Assembly: GCF_052030685.1 (NCBI RefSeq)
Contig: NZ_JBQAJM010000026.1
Coordinates: 1-32,093, forward strand
DNA: 32,093 bases
Reading direction: 5' to 3'
DNA from: Caedibacter sp052030685
Lineage (GTDB): Bacteria > Pseudomonadota > Gammaproteobacteria > Francisellales > Francisellaceae
Below are positions 1 to 8,192 of the stretch, one piece after another. The first letter of the stretch is position 1; each line of letters opens with the position of its first letter. The position numbers were made by a program, and so were the translations under genes. A model generated the notes under the pieces. It worked only from the letters and a program-made list of their open reading frames with translations. It was not told the origin of the DNA and did no database searches.

Positions 1-66
1 TTTTATTTATTTCACTCATAATCTGTGGTCGTATTTCTTAAATTCAAACATCAAAAGTGCGTAACT

Positions 67-492
67 TCAGTTATTAAGTGATTTAAATGGAACATAACTG
101 ATACCCATCGCACTGCGCTGTTTACTATCAATGACAAAATAAAGGTCTTTTACAAGCATCCACTCATCATCGTAACTAGCCCACGCTTTATCATCAAAGT
201 TTTGTACATAAATAGCTGCCATACGCTCTCTATCTGGTTTGTTCAAGATAATAGACATTGCTTCAAATAAATCACAATAGAAGGTGTGCTTACCATCTTT
301 CCAAACAATTTGCACATGCGGTCCTGAATAGTTAAGTATCACCATACCGCATAAACTACATATATCCGCTTTCGTTAGATCTTGAGGTTGAGTTTCACTC
401 TGCCTACCACAACCAGATAATGCCGCAGCAAATAATATCACAACACTAAATAACATAATAACAGCACAATATTTTCTTTTGAAAATGCTCAT
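67..492 (-). CDS. NosL-like lipoprotein
   Basis: Small secreted lipoprotein of about 141 residues. The N-terminus has a basic stretch, a hydrophobic segment and a lipobox (ALSGC), so it is probably lipidated and held in the periplasm or on a membrane. The mature part carries a Cys-x-x-Cys-Gly-Met motif (ICSLCGM) and a later WKDGKHTFYCD segment, the pattern of NosL-family proteins, which bind Cu(I) for nitrous oxide reductase maturation. No nos genes are visible, so the role is probably general metal or thiol handling; that is inference. A GTG one codon upstream (495) is an alternative start, but ATG at 492 is preferred. It lies on the same strand as the persulfide module, 130 bp beyond its last gene, and may or may not be co-transcribed. 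Confidence 0.72.
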   Translation of the reverse strand: MSIFKRKYCAVIMLFSVVILFAAALSGCGRQSETQPQDLTKADICSLCGMVILNYSGPHVQIVWKDGKHTFYCDLFEAMSIILNKPDRERMAAIYVQNFDDKAWASYDDEWMLVKDLYFVIDSKQRSAMGISYVPFKSLNN

Positions 493-588
493 CACTTAAA
501 TACCCGTCATCCATTTTTCGTATATGGGTTAAAGCGGATTAGTCTACTTGATGTCGACAATATTATAAACTGGTAACTACCAAAATCT

Positions 589-613
589 TTATCTAACCCT
601 TATCCCAATAAAC
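589..613 (-). repeat. Relic of the pstS 3' end
   Basis: These 25 bases match the real 3' end of pstS (2418-2442) at 24 of 25 positions in the same orientation. Read on the minus strand both copies encode Val-Tyr-Trp-Asp-Lys-Gly-stop; the one difference is a synonymous GGG/GGT change in the Gly codon. The two copies flank the ArsR-rhodanese-dioxygenase module as a direct repeat. Insertion of the module by duplication or recombination at the pstS end is the simplest explanation, but that is inference. Confidence 0.6.
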
Positions 614-622
614 GTTTAAGGA

Positions 623-1315
623 TCATTTATCCAATCCGCATCTGAGATTTGCAGGGACAGCAATATCCATATACTTTGGATTGGGTAGATTTAAATTTGC
701 CATTAAATCGGCATACTCAGAGGCACTACTAACCTGTAATCTTGGATTGAAACGTTTTTCCTCATAAATACTGCTTGAAGTGCGACCGCTATAGTCGTGA
801 CCTGGATAAACGATTGTGTGCTCATCCAAACTCAATAATTTGTTTTTAATGCTGTCATATTGTGCATAAGCATCGCCATTTTGAAAGTCAGTTCGCCCTG
901 TTCCACGAATAAGGAGGGTGTCCCCTGTAAAAACAAAGCCATCTAAAACAAAACTATAAGAGTCATCGGTGTGCCCTGGTGTGTATATGGCTTTGAGTTT
1001 AAGTCCATCAAAATTAACGGTCTCATCTTCTTTAATTTTAATCGACACGCAATCAGCTTTTGATTGCTCACCCATTATGCTTTGACAGGTTAACCGCTCA
1101 CGAAGCGTTCCAATTGCGGTAATATGATCAGCATGCACATGAGTATCAATAGCAGCAATTAATTTCAAATCTAATTCATTAATCAGTCTTTCGTACTCAT
1201 GCTCATGACCTTTCACTGGATCGATGATAACGCCCTCGCGCCCAATACCTGATGCAAGTAAATAGGTATACGTATAAGTATCAAAATCGAATAACTGTTT
1301 TAAAATCATGATCAT
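623..1315 (-). CDS. ETHE1-type persulfide dioxygenase (MBL fold)
   Basis: Metallo-beta-lactamase-fold protein of 230 residues. It has the metal motif THVHADH near residues 58-64, a second metal-ligand region at YTPGHTDDSY, the GDTLLIRGTGRTDFQ segment typical of ETHE1/Blh-type persulfide dioxygenases, and a late YPGHDY motif. The family oxidises glutathione persulfide to sulfite with one mononuclear iron. The start ATG overlaps the stop of the upstream rhodanese gene by one base (TAATG), so the two are translationally coupled. The pairing with a rhodanese and a two-cysteine ArsR regulator strongly supports cytoplasmic persulfide/sulfide detoxification. Another ATG two codons inside (1309) is possible. 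A glyoxalase II function is less likely given the motifs and the neighbours. Confidence 0.88.
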   Translation of the reverse strand: MIMILKQLFDFDTYTYTYLLASGIGREGVIIDPVKGHEHEYERLINELDLKLIAAIDTHVHADHITAIGTLRERLTCQSIMGEQSKADCVSIKIKEDETVNFDGLKLKAIYTPGHTDDSYSFVLDGFVFTGDTLLIRGTGRTDFQNGDAYAQYDSIKNKLLSLDEHTIVYPGHDYSGRTSSSIYEEKRFNPRLQVSSASEYADLMANLNLPNPKYMDIAVPANLRCGLDK

Positions 1316-1842
1316 TATTCCTTGTTTTTTGTTTTGTTAAACGGTAGAAACATTAATAAATTTGCAAGCGCGCAAGTACCAGATAGTCCTGCAAATAATA
1401 ATCCCGCACCAAAAAAAGCGCTCAAGATATTGAACCATGGTGAAATGATATAGGACAGAACAATACCTAGTACAACCATAAAACCAACAATAATTTGCAC
1501 CTGACGCATAATAGGAAAGGGAGCTTTAGCATTAATAACCGTTTGTAAGTTTGCTTTTTTCCATGCACTCATTCCTCCTTTTAGAATATATACTTTTTTG
1601 ATAGGAAGTTTTGAAAAAAAGCCTTCTGCTTGACGCGTTCTATGACCAGACTGGCAATGAAACACAATAATCTCATCTTCTGAAAAAACATGCGAATTTA
1701 ACTCGTTTAGCGTTTTGTTAATGGCGCCTTTTATGTGCTCTTTTTCATACTCCTCTGGTGCTCTGATATCAATTAACTTGACGCATTGATTCTGACAAAG
1801 CTCATTGTATTCATCGATTGAGATAGTTTGGCAGTAACTCAT
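1315..1842 (-). CDS. Rhodanese with C-terminal membrane domain (YgaP-like)
   Basis: The protein has 175 residues in two parts. Residues about 1-105 form a single rhodanese domain with active-site loop FHCQSGHRTRQ; the Cys carries the persulfide during sulfur transfer. Residues about 112-175 form a DUF2892-type hairpin with two hydrophobic segments, as in E. coli YgaP, which would place the catalytic domain on the cytoplasmic face of the inner membrane. The gene follows the ArsR regulator and couples to the dioxygenase, so it probably passes sulfane sulfur to glutathione or another thiol for oxidation by the next enzyme. A Shine-Dalgarno-like AAGGAGAA lies just upstream of the ATG on the minus strand. 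Confidence 0.88.
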   Translation of the reverse strand: MSYCQTISIDEYNELCQNQCVKLIDIRAPEEYEKEHIKGAINKTLNELNSHVFSEDEIIVFHCQSGHRTRQAEGFFSKLPIKKVYILKGGMSAWKKANLQTVINAKAPFPIMRQVQIIVGFMVVLGIVLSYIISPWFNILSAFFGAGLLFAGLSGTCALANLLMFLPFNKTKNKE

Positions 1843-1916
1843 TATTTTCTCCTTGCTTTGTAGGTTATTCTAAATTAGCAAACCCTAATATTTTGGCGAA
1901 ATTTTTTATTTATTTT

Positions 1917-2213
1917 TTATTTACAGTAAATCTCGTAAAGTGTGCTTATAATTTTTTTTACATTTTGGTCTTCAAGCTGATAATAAACCGTTTGCGCTTC
2001 TTTTCTTGTGGTAACAAGTTTCTGTTTGCGTAGTACAGATAAATGTTGTGAAAATGCAGATTGACTTAGATTTGAATATTCTGCAAGCTCACCAACAGAA
2101 AGCTCACCTTTTGTTAAAAGACACAGAATCATTAATCTTGACTCATGTGAAATAGCTTTTAACAATTTGGCAGCTTTTTGTGCATTCTCACGCATCACGA
2201 TTAAATCACTCAT
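1917..2213 (-). CDS. ArsR-family repressor, BigR/YgaV/SqrR-like
   Basis: Winged-helix regulator of 98 residues. The DNA-recognition helix region reads SQSAFSQHLSVLRKQKLV, followed by the wing TRKEAQTVYYQL. Two cysteines are present, Cys31 in the second helix (MILCLL) and Cys97 next to the C-terminus. This matches the dithiol pair of BigR, SqrR and YgaV, which form a sulfur-bridged link on exposure to persulfides and then leave DNA. It has no ArsR metal-site ELCVCDL motif, which argues against arsenic sensing. As first gene of the persulfide module it probably represses its own operon. An 8-base direct repeat upstream is a candidate operator. Confidence 0.85.
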   Translation of the reverse strand: MSDLIVMRENAQKAAKLLKAISHESRLMILCLLTKGELSVGELAEYSNLSQSAFSQHLSVLRKQKLVTTRKEAQTVYYQLEDQNVKKIISTLYEIYCK

Positions 2214-2255
2214 GCTATAATCCTTCGGACAAATTGTACACCCAATAACATTAGC

Positions 2256-2286
2256 ATATACTACATTAGATTTAAATAATATACTA
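2256..2286. promoter_or_regulatory. Candidate operator upstream of the ArsR-type regulator
   Basis: The 8-mer ATATACTA occurs at 2256-2263 and again at 2279-2286, 23 bp apart (about two helical turns), 40-75 bp upstream of the regulator start. Read on the minus strand each copy gives TAGTATAT, which also resembles a -10 element. The spacing suits binding of two dimers or an operator overlapping the promoter. Assignment to this regulator is inference. Confidence 0.3.
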
Positions 2287-2421
2287 TGATGATTTTAGTT
2301 TATTTATGAATTTCAAGCCCCACGATTGGGAAATGGTTGATATAAATAAATTGAAATAAAGCTTTTACTCAACAAAATATAACTCAATATGAGATTTAAA
2401 ACATAGGGAGTACTATATTAT

Positions 2422-3489
2422 CTACCCCTTATCCCAATAAACTTTAATGCCTGCAACCACATTTTGTGGAATACCAACATAATCAAGTTTCTGAGCGATC
2501 TTGTCACCTTGCGCAGAATAGGCAAAAGTAAAGAATTGCTTAATATCTTGATTGATGCCTTGCTTTGCTTTCTCAGGTAACAAAACAAATGTCGTGGCAA
2601 CAATTGGCCAACTATCATTTCCTGGCTGATTAACCAATAATAAATTGTAGTTATTCTTCGCTTGCCATGACGCATATTTTGCAGCACTTGCAAAACTATT
2701 TAAATCCGCAGTCACCGTTTGACCACTTTGATTGATTAGTTTAACCGTTGGAATATTCGCAGTTTTGGCATAGGCATATTCAACATAGCCAATACTATCA
2801 CTGACTTGTTGTACTTGTGCTGCCACTCCCTGATTGCCTTTAGCACCAATACCTACCGGCCACTGCACTGAGGTATCAACACCGACTTGCTGTTGCCATA
2901 TAGGATTAACCGATGCTAAATATTGCGTAAAGTTATAGGTTGTACCTGAGCCATCGGCACGATGTACCGTAATAATCGCATTGTGTGGTAACTTAAGCTT
3001 TGGATTTAACGCAATAATCGCTGGATCATCCCAATATTGGATCTTACCCAAATAAATATCCGCTAATACTTTACCGCTTAAGACAAGCTCATTCGTTTTA
3101 ATACCTTGCACATTAATCACCGGCACAATACCGCCAACGATTGCAGGAAATTGTAATAAATTGTACTTGCTAAGCTCAGTATTGCTTAATGGTTGATCTG
3201 ATGCTGCAAAGTTAACAGTCCCTGCAAAAATCTGACGTTGCCCGCCACCTGAGCCAATTGGCTGATAATTAATTTTAACACCTGTTTGATTATAATATTC
3301 ATTTGCCCAGCGTGACATTGCAGGATAGATAAAACTTGAACCTGAGCCCATAATAACTGATTGGCTTGACGCCGCCTTGCCATCACTTTCATGCGCTTTT
3401 TCACTGCATCCTGATAATGCCAGTACAGCCATAGCACTACTTGCTAAAGCACCAATCAATATAGTTTTCTTAAATTTTGATCGTTTCAT
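2422..3489 (-). CDS. pstS: Phosphate ABC transporter substrate-binding lipoprotein PstS
   Basis: The protein has 355 residues with a signal peptide ending in a lipobox (LALSGC), so it is a lipoprotein on the periplasmic side. The phosphate-binding signatures are clear: GSGSSFIYPAMSRW at the start of domain 1, the QPIGSGGGQRQIFAGTVNFAASD segment, and the HRADGSGTTYNFTQYL loop. It captures inorganic phosphate and delivers it to PstC/PstA. It is the last gene of the operon here, whereas E. coli has it first. The spacing to pstB is about 30 bp, and the ATG follows AAGGATAA. Its last codons are duplicated at 589-613. Confidence 0.95.
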   Translation of the reverse strand: MKRSKFKKTILIGALASSAMAVLALSGCSEKAHESDGKAASSQSVIMGSGSSFIYPAMSRWANEYYNQTGVKINYQPIGSGGGQRQIFAGTVNFAASDQPLSNTELSKYNLLQFPAIVGGIVPVINVQGIKTNELVLSGKVLADIYLGKIQYWDDPAIIALNPKLKLPHNAIITVHRADGSGTTYNFTQYLASVNPIWQQQVGVDTSVQWPVGIGAKGNQGVAAQVQQVSDSIGYVEYAYAKTANIPTVKLINQSGQTVTADLNSFASAAKYASWQAKNNYNLLLVNQPGNDSWPIVATTFVLLPEKAKQGINQDIKQFFTFAYSAQGDKIAQKLDYVGIPQNVVAGIKVYWDKG

Positions 3490-3520
3490 TCATTTATCCT
3501 TATGTTTTAAGTTTAAACCG

Positions 3521-4393
3521 TTATTCATTATGAATATAATCAACCGTTCGTGGATCCTTAGGTGCATTAAAGAATACATTAGTTGGGGCATACTCGACAA
3601 GCTCGCCATTAATCATAAACATCGTACTGTCTGATAAGCGCTCAGCTTGTTTTAAATTATGCGTCACCATTACAATTGTATATTGAGTCTTTAACTCTGT
3701 GAGCAACCCTTCTATTTTCTTTGTGGAAATAGGATCAAGCGCTGATGTTGGCTCATCTAATAATAAAATTTTAGGTTTTACCGCCAGTGTACGCGCAATA
3801 CACAATCGCTGCTGTTGTCCACCTGAGAGGCGTGTACCTTGCTGTTGCAGCTTATCTTTAACCTCATCCCATAAAGCGGCTTGTTTTAATGCCTCTTCAA
3901 CGCGCAGTTGCAATTCAGCCTTGGGTAACTTCTCATGCAACTTAATAGCAAAGGCAATATTATCAAAAATACTCATCGGAAAAGGCGTTGGCTTTTGAAA
4001 GACCATGCCAATTTCTTTGCGCAGTTGATTCAAATCAATGTTTTTTTCTAAGACATTTTGCCCTTGTAACAAAATCTGCCCTGTGGCTTTTTGCTTAGGA
4101 TATAGCTCATAGATGCGATTTAACGTTCTAAGCAAAGTTGATTTTCCAGATCCAGACGGACCGATTAGTGCGGTAATTTTATTTTGCGCGAAGCTTGCGT
4201 TAATATCATGCAATGTCTTGCTGTCACCATAATAAAAGTTCAGATTTTTTACTGATAAGTACTGCTGATTTAGCAAATTTAACACCCTCCCTTGTGGCTC
4301 AAGTTGACTATCATCAGTTTGCGCCTGTGCTTTATTTTCTATACTTTTTGTGTTTTCTAAGTTTTTAAAATCTGTCGATTGTTGCATGATCAT
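3521..4393 (-). CDS. pstB: Phosphate ABC transporter ATPase PstB
   Basis: ABC ATPase of 290 residues that powers phosphate import. It shows Walker A GPSGSGKST, Q-loop VFQKPTPFPMSIFDN (the PTPFP string is characteristic of PstB), ABC signature LSGGQQQRLCIARTLA, Walker B ILLLDEPTSALD, and the switch histidine in MVTHNLKQA. An N-terminal extension of about 45 polar residues precedes the usual start of the domain (VKNLNFYYG), longer than in E. coli PstB; a downstream start is therefore possible. It lies between pstA and pstS, 25 bp downstream of pstA. Confidence 0.95.
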   Translation of the reverse strand: MIMQQSTDFKNLENTKSIENKAQAQTDDSQLEPQGRVLNLLNQQYLSVKNLNFYYGDSKTLHDINASFAQNKITALIGPSGSGKSTLLRTLNRIYELYPKQKATGQILLQGQNVLEKNIDLNQLRKEIGMVFQKPTPFPMSIFDNIAFAIKLHEKLPKAELQLRVEEALKQAALWDEVKDKLQQQGTRLSGGQQQRLCIARTLAVKPKILLLDEPTSALDPISTKKIEGLLTELKTQYTIVMVTHNLKQAERLSDSTMFMINGELVEYAPTNVFFNAPKDPRTVDYIHNE

Positions 4394-4418
4394 CTCTTAT
4401 TCTTTACTTTATTACCAG

Positions 4419-5246
4419 TTATTTATCTTTTGCAATCCAACGAGCCGTTAGATTCATTACCAATACTAATGCGGTAACGATAAGTGCTGCTGTCCAAGCC
4501 ACTTGCTGAAACTCAGGATATGGTTGCATCGCATTTTCAAAAATCATCACCGGTAAGCTCTCAATCGCTTGCCCCATATTGAAACTTAAAAAGCTGTTTT
4601 TTGCTGAGGTAAATAATAATGGTGCGCTTTCGCCCATCACTCTTGCGGTAGCTAGTACCACCGCAGTAATGAGCCCTGTCTTTGCTGAGCGAAAGCCAAT
4701 CATCACAATCACACGCCACTTTGGCACACCTAGTGCAATAGCTGATTCCTTGAGCATTGGCGATACAAGATATAAAACATCCTCCGCAGCACGCGTAATC
4801 ATCGGCATCGCAATAACTGCGAGAGCAATGATTCCGGCATAGCCTGAAAAACTGGTATTAACAACAATAAGCGTATAGATAAACAAACCAACAATGACTG
4901 ATGGCGTGCTTAACATCATGTCATTGATAAAGCGTAAGACTTTAATCGTGCGTCTAAATTGTCGAAACTCGACAAAGAATGTCGCCGTTAAAATCGAAAT
5001 CGGTGTCGCGATCACGATGGCACCAATCGTTAACATCAGTGAGCCAACTATCGCATTTCTAAGTCCAAGCTCTCTGGTGTCATGTGTAAAAAGATACGTA
5101 CTAAAGCTAGGCATACCCCGCATCACCAACTCATATAAAATACTGCATAAGAAAAAGATACTAATAATCGCACTTAGCCAACACAGTGAAACAAAAATAT
5201 TTGATTTAATACGGCGCTTAAGTGCTACTTGTCCAATCATACTCAT
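4419..5246 (-). CDS. pstA: Phosphate ABC transporter permease PstA
   Basis: Inner-membrane permease of 275 residues with about six transmembrane segments. The binding-protein-dependent transport EAA-like loop is visible (ESAIALGVPKWRVIVMIGFRSA), followed by LATARVMGESAPLLFTSA, a hallmark of PstA. The start at 5246 is chosen because its ATG overlaps the pstC stop (TAATG). A longer reading from 5282 would add 12 residues overlapping pstC and is less likely. PstA pairs with PstC to form the phosphate channel. Confidence 0.93.
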   Translation of the reverse strand: MSMIGQVALKRRIKSNIFVSLCWLSAIISIFFLCSILYELVMRGMPSFSTYLFTHDTRELGLRNAIVGSLMLTIGAIVIATPISILTATFFVEFRQFRRTIKVLRFINDMMLSTPSVIVGLFIYTLIVVNTSFSGYAGIIALAVIAMPMITRAAEDVLYLVSPMLKESAIALGVPKWRVIVMIGFRSAKTGLITAVVLATARVMGESAPLLFTSAKNSFLSFNMGQAIESLPVMIFENAMQPYPEFQQVAWTAALIVTALVLVMNLTARWIAKDK

Positions 5247-6214
5247 TATGCCACCCCTACTTTGTAACGCTTTAAAATCCAACGTGATATCAGTAAAACC
5301 ACCAAAGTGATTAAGAATAATATCAATCCTGTTTCAACTAATGCTGCGGGATACAATGTGCCTAATGCCTCATTAAACTCATTGGCAATGGCTGATGAGA
5401 TAGTTGCACTTGGCATAAACAAACCTTGCAAGCTATGGACATTACCAATCACAAAGGTCACCGCCATTGTCTCGCCTAATGCGCGACCAAAACCTAAAAT
5501 AATCGCACCCATCATGCCCGGTAACGCATAAGGGAAGATAACATTTTTGGTCACTTCCCACTTAGTCGCACCAATACCAAATGCTGCTTCTTTCGTCACT
5601 TGCGGAATCGCACTGATCACATCACGCATTACCGATGAAATTAAAGGAATCACCATAATGGCTAAGATAATACTCGCAGCAAAGATACTACTTCCCGTTG
5701 GTAAGCTTTTGATAAAGAACATTACCAATGGTTCAAAATGCGCCCAAAATGAGCCACTTTCAGCAAGAGCCGAAAACTTAGCCTGCCATGATAGTGATAA
5801 AGGCATTAATTTTAATTGCAATGATTTCACCCACGGCAAAAGCACAAAAAGCCCCCAAATACCATAAACGATACTGGGTATCCCTGCCATTAACTCAATC
5901 AATCGCGCAAAAACTCTGCCTATACGTCTGGGCAATAACTCATCGATTAAAAGTGCAACACCTAAGCTAAACGGCACAGCAATTACAAGCGCCAAAATGG
6001 ATGTAACCAGCGTACCAATGATGACTGAATAGGCACCAAATTGCTCAGTCACAGGATTCCATGCATCACTCCACAAAAAAGAAATGCCATACTGGCGAAT
6101 GCTTGGCCAACTAAATACAATAAGACTCATTAATAGCAACACGAAAATAATCAGTGTTAGCGATGCCAGAGCTATTAATAACTTCAAAAAGTTTTTATCC
6201 CCACTTTGCCTCAA
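5246..6214 (-). CDS. pstC: Phosphate ABC transporter permease PstC
   Basis: Inner-membrane permease of 322 residues with about six transmembrane segments. Typical PstC features are the EAAFGIGATKWEVTKNVIFPYA loop region and the GFGRALGETMAVTFVIGN segment. Translation appears to start at TTG (6214); a good ribosome binding site (AGGAAGG) sits about nine bases upstream and no in-frame ATG lies nearby. It is the first gene of the pst operon, preceded by a Pho box at 6265-6282, and its stop overlaps the pstA start. No phoU or phoBR gene is present in the window. Confidence 0.93.
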   Translation of the reverse strand: MRQSGDKNFLKLLIALASLTLIIFVLLLMSLIVFSWPSIRQYGISFLWSDAWNPVTEQFGAYSVIIGTLVTSILALVIAVPFSLGVALLIDELLPRRIGRVFARLIELMAGIPSIVYGIWGLFVLLPWVKSLQLKLMPLSLSWQAKFSALAESGSFWAHFEPLVMFFIKSLPTGSSIFAASIILAIMVIPLISSVMRDVISAIPQVTKEAAFGIGATKWEVTKNVIFPYALPGMMGAIILGFGRALGETMAVTFVIGNVHSLQGLFMPSATISSAIANEFNEALGTLYPAALVETGLILFLITLVVLLISRWILKRYKVGVA

Positions 6215-6264
6215 AACCTATCCTTCCTACTTAATTAAGTCGTTGCTCAGCATAAATATCAATT

Positions 6265-6282
6265 GTTACAGTTATGTTACAA
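6265..6282 (-). promoter_or_regulatory. Pho box upstream of pstC
   Basis: On the minus strand the site reads TTGTAAC-ATAA-CTGTAAC: two 7-base repeats separated by 4 bases, giving an 11-base period. This is the architecture of PhoB binding sites (consensus CTGTCAT repeats). It lies about 50-70 bp upstream of the pstC start codon. Phosphate-starvation control of the operon follows from the family knowledge; the regulator itself is not in the window. Confidence 0.7.
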
Positions 6283-6370
6283 ATGATGGCGATGGTTGTT
6301 TTAAATTGAATTTCTCATATTTCTCACTATTATTCCATATGAACATAGGACTAAACATTAAGGAATATTT

Positions 6371-7960
6371 ATGTTTCACATTTCAGAACGTAGAAAATGG
6401 TATATTGGATTTGGGATTGTCTTACTCATTATTCTTGCTTTTTTAGCTTTGTTGCACAGTGAGATTACGATGAGTATAGTGATCATTGCGCTTATTATTG
6501 TTGCCATTTATGATGTAACACAAAAAAAGCATACTATACTGCGCAACTTCCCTATCCTTGGGCATATGCGCTTTATCTTGGAGTTCTTTCGCCCTGAGAT
6601 CCAACAATACTTTGTTGCGACAGATCAAAGTGAACGACCATTTGATCGACAAACTCGTTCTTTAGTTTATCAGCGCGCTAAAGGCATTGAGGATACGCTC
6701 CCCTTTGGTACCGAGCGGAATATTAATCAACCAGGTTATGAGTGGGTTCTGCATTCACTAGCACCGATTCACCCAAAAGATGTTAACCCTAAAATTCAAA
6801 TAGGCAATCATCAATGCACAAAACCTTATATCTCATCACGCTTAAATATTTCGGCCATGAGTTATGGTGCTTTATCTAAAAATGCAATTATGGCACTTAA
6901 TAAAGGTGCTAAGCTTGGTGGGTTCTGTCATAACACAGGTGAAGGTGGCTTAACAGAGTTTCATCGCCAAGGGGGTGATATTTGTCTGCAGATTGGCACA
7001 GGATATTTTGGTTTTAGAACCAAAGATGGACACTTTGACGCAGAGAAATTTGCTATTCAAGCACAGTATGATGATATTAAAATGATTGAGATTAAACTAT
7101 CACAAGGAGCAAAACCAGCGCATGGCGGTGTTTTACCTAAGGAGAAACTCACCCCTGAGATTGCTAAGATTCGTGATGTGCCGATGGGTGAGGATGTTTT
7201 ATCCCCTCCTGCGCATACTGCTTTTTCCACACCTGTTGAGCTATGTCAATTTGTACAAAAGCTGCGAGAGCTCTCAGGTGGCAAGCCCATTGGTTTTAAA
7301 CTGTGCATAGGTCGTAAAACCGAGTTTTTCGCCATTTGCAAAGCCATGTTAAAAACACAAATTTTCCCTGATTTTATTACCATTGATGGTGCTGAAGGTG
7401 GTACAGGAGCCGCCCCTGAAGAATACGTCAATCATATTGGTGTGCCACTTGAAGATGCTTTAGCTTTTGTCCATAACGCATTGGTTGGTTGTGGCATTCG
7501 CGAGCATATTTGTATTATTGCTAGCGGTAAAACTGCGACAGGATTTGACATGGTCAAGCGTATCGCTTTAGGTGCTGATGTAATCAATAGCGCCAGAGCT
7601 ATGATGTTATCCTTGGGATGCATTCAATCCAAACAATGCAATCGTAACACCTGTCCAACAGGCGTTGCCACACAAAACCCACGACTGTACAAAGCACTCG
7701 ATATTGATGATAAGAAGCAGCGCGTTTACCGCTTTCATGATGCAACCGTTAAGAGTTTTACTGAACTGGTTGGTGCGATGGGACTTAAAAACCCAAGTGA
7801 ACTTTCAGCCTCACGTGTTATACGTCGCATTGATGAGAAAACCGTGCAATCACTTGATGAAGTCTATCAATACCTTAAAAAAGGTAGCTTACTAGATGAT
7901 ACTAACTTACCAATCCAATATGCAAAATACTGGCAACAGGCTTTGGCTGATCAGTTTTAA
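6371..7960 (+). CDS. FMN-binding glutamate synthase family protein (GltB-like)
   Basis: The protein has 529 residues. Two hydrophobic segments at about residues 12-55 suggest anchoring to the inner membrane. The rest is a glutamate synthase FMN/Fe-S domain: ISAMSYGALSKNAI, NTGEGGLTEFHRQGGD, KLSQGAKPAHGGVLP, FITIDGAEGGTGAAP, and a cysteine cluster CIQSKQCNRNTCPTGVATQ that resembles the 3Fe-4S ligand region of GltB. The glutaminase domain of true glutamate synthase is absent, so this is the stand-alone family whose physiological reaction is not established. The start is supported by AAGGAATATTT before the ATG. It is transcribed divergently from the pst operon, with about 155 bp between. Confidence 0.85.
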   Translation: MFHISERRKWYIGFGIVLLIILAFLALLHSEITMSIVIIALIIVAIYDVTQKKHTILRNFPILGHMRFILEFFRPEIQQYFVATDQSERPFDRQTRSLVYQRAKGIEDTLPFGTERNINQPGYEWVLHSLAPIHPKDVNPKIQIGNHQCTKPYISSRLNISAMSYGALSKNAIMALNKGAKLGGFCHNTGEGGLTEFHRQGGDICLQIGTGYFGFRTKDGHFDAEKFAIQAQYDDIKMIEIKLSQGAKPAHGGVLPKEKLTPEIAKIRDVPMGEDVLSPPAHTAFSTPVELCQFVQKLRELSGGKPIGFKLCIGRKTEFFAICKAMLKTQIFPDFITIDGAEGGTGAAPEEYVNHIGVPLEDALAFVHNALVGCGIREHICIIASGKTATGFDMVKRIALGADVINSARAMMLSLGCIQSKQCNRNTCPTGVATQNPRLYKALDIDDKKQRVYRFHDATVKSFTELVGAMGLKNPSELSASRVIRRIDEKTVQSLDEVYQYLKKGSLLDDTNLPIQYAKYWQQALADQF

Positions 7961-8192
7961 AAACAAGCTTTAGGTTATGAGCGAAACCTCCTTTCTAACG
8001 GCTTCTTCCTAAAAAGTACTTGCAAGTGAGCAACTAAAGATTGTAAGGTATCCACCGATGAATTATTGCTAACATTTTTGCTATTTATTGCGTTTTGCGT
8101 TAAGCAATAGGCTTCAATTTTAGTTCACCAAAAGCGTAATCATACAAGAAACTGATTTAAAATTTTAAATAACTGAATAAGCAGGAGGTAAA

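Noticed and set aside
2418..2693. Minus-strand ORFs in other frames within pstS
   Set aside because: They overlap pstS completely and show no recognisable protein features.
3699..5970. Plus-strand ORFs opposite the pst genes
   Set aside because: They are antisense shadows of well-supported pst genes, lack ribosome binding sites and have unprotein-like composition.
7961..8192. Possible tRNA or small RNA between the GltB-like and ChaA-like genes
   Set aside because: No cloverleaf or conserved tRNA motifs were found; only short 5-bp stems that are expected by chance in AT-rich DNA.
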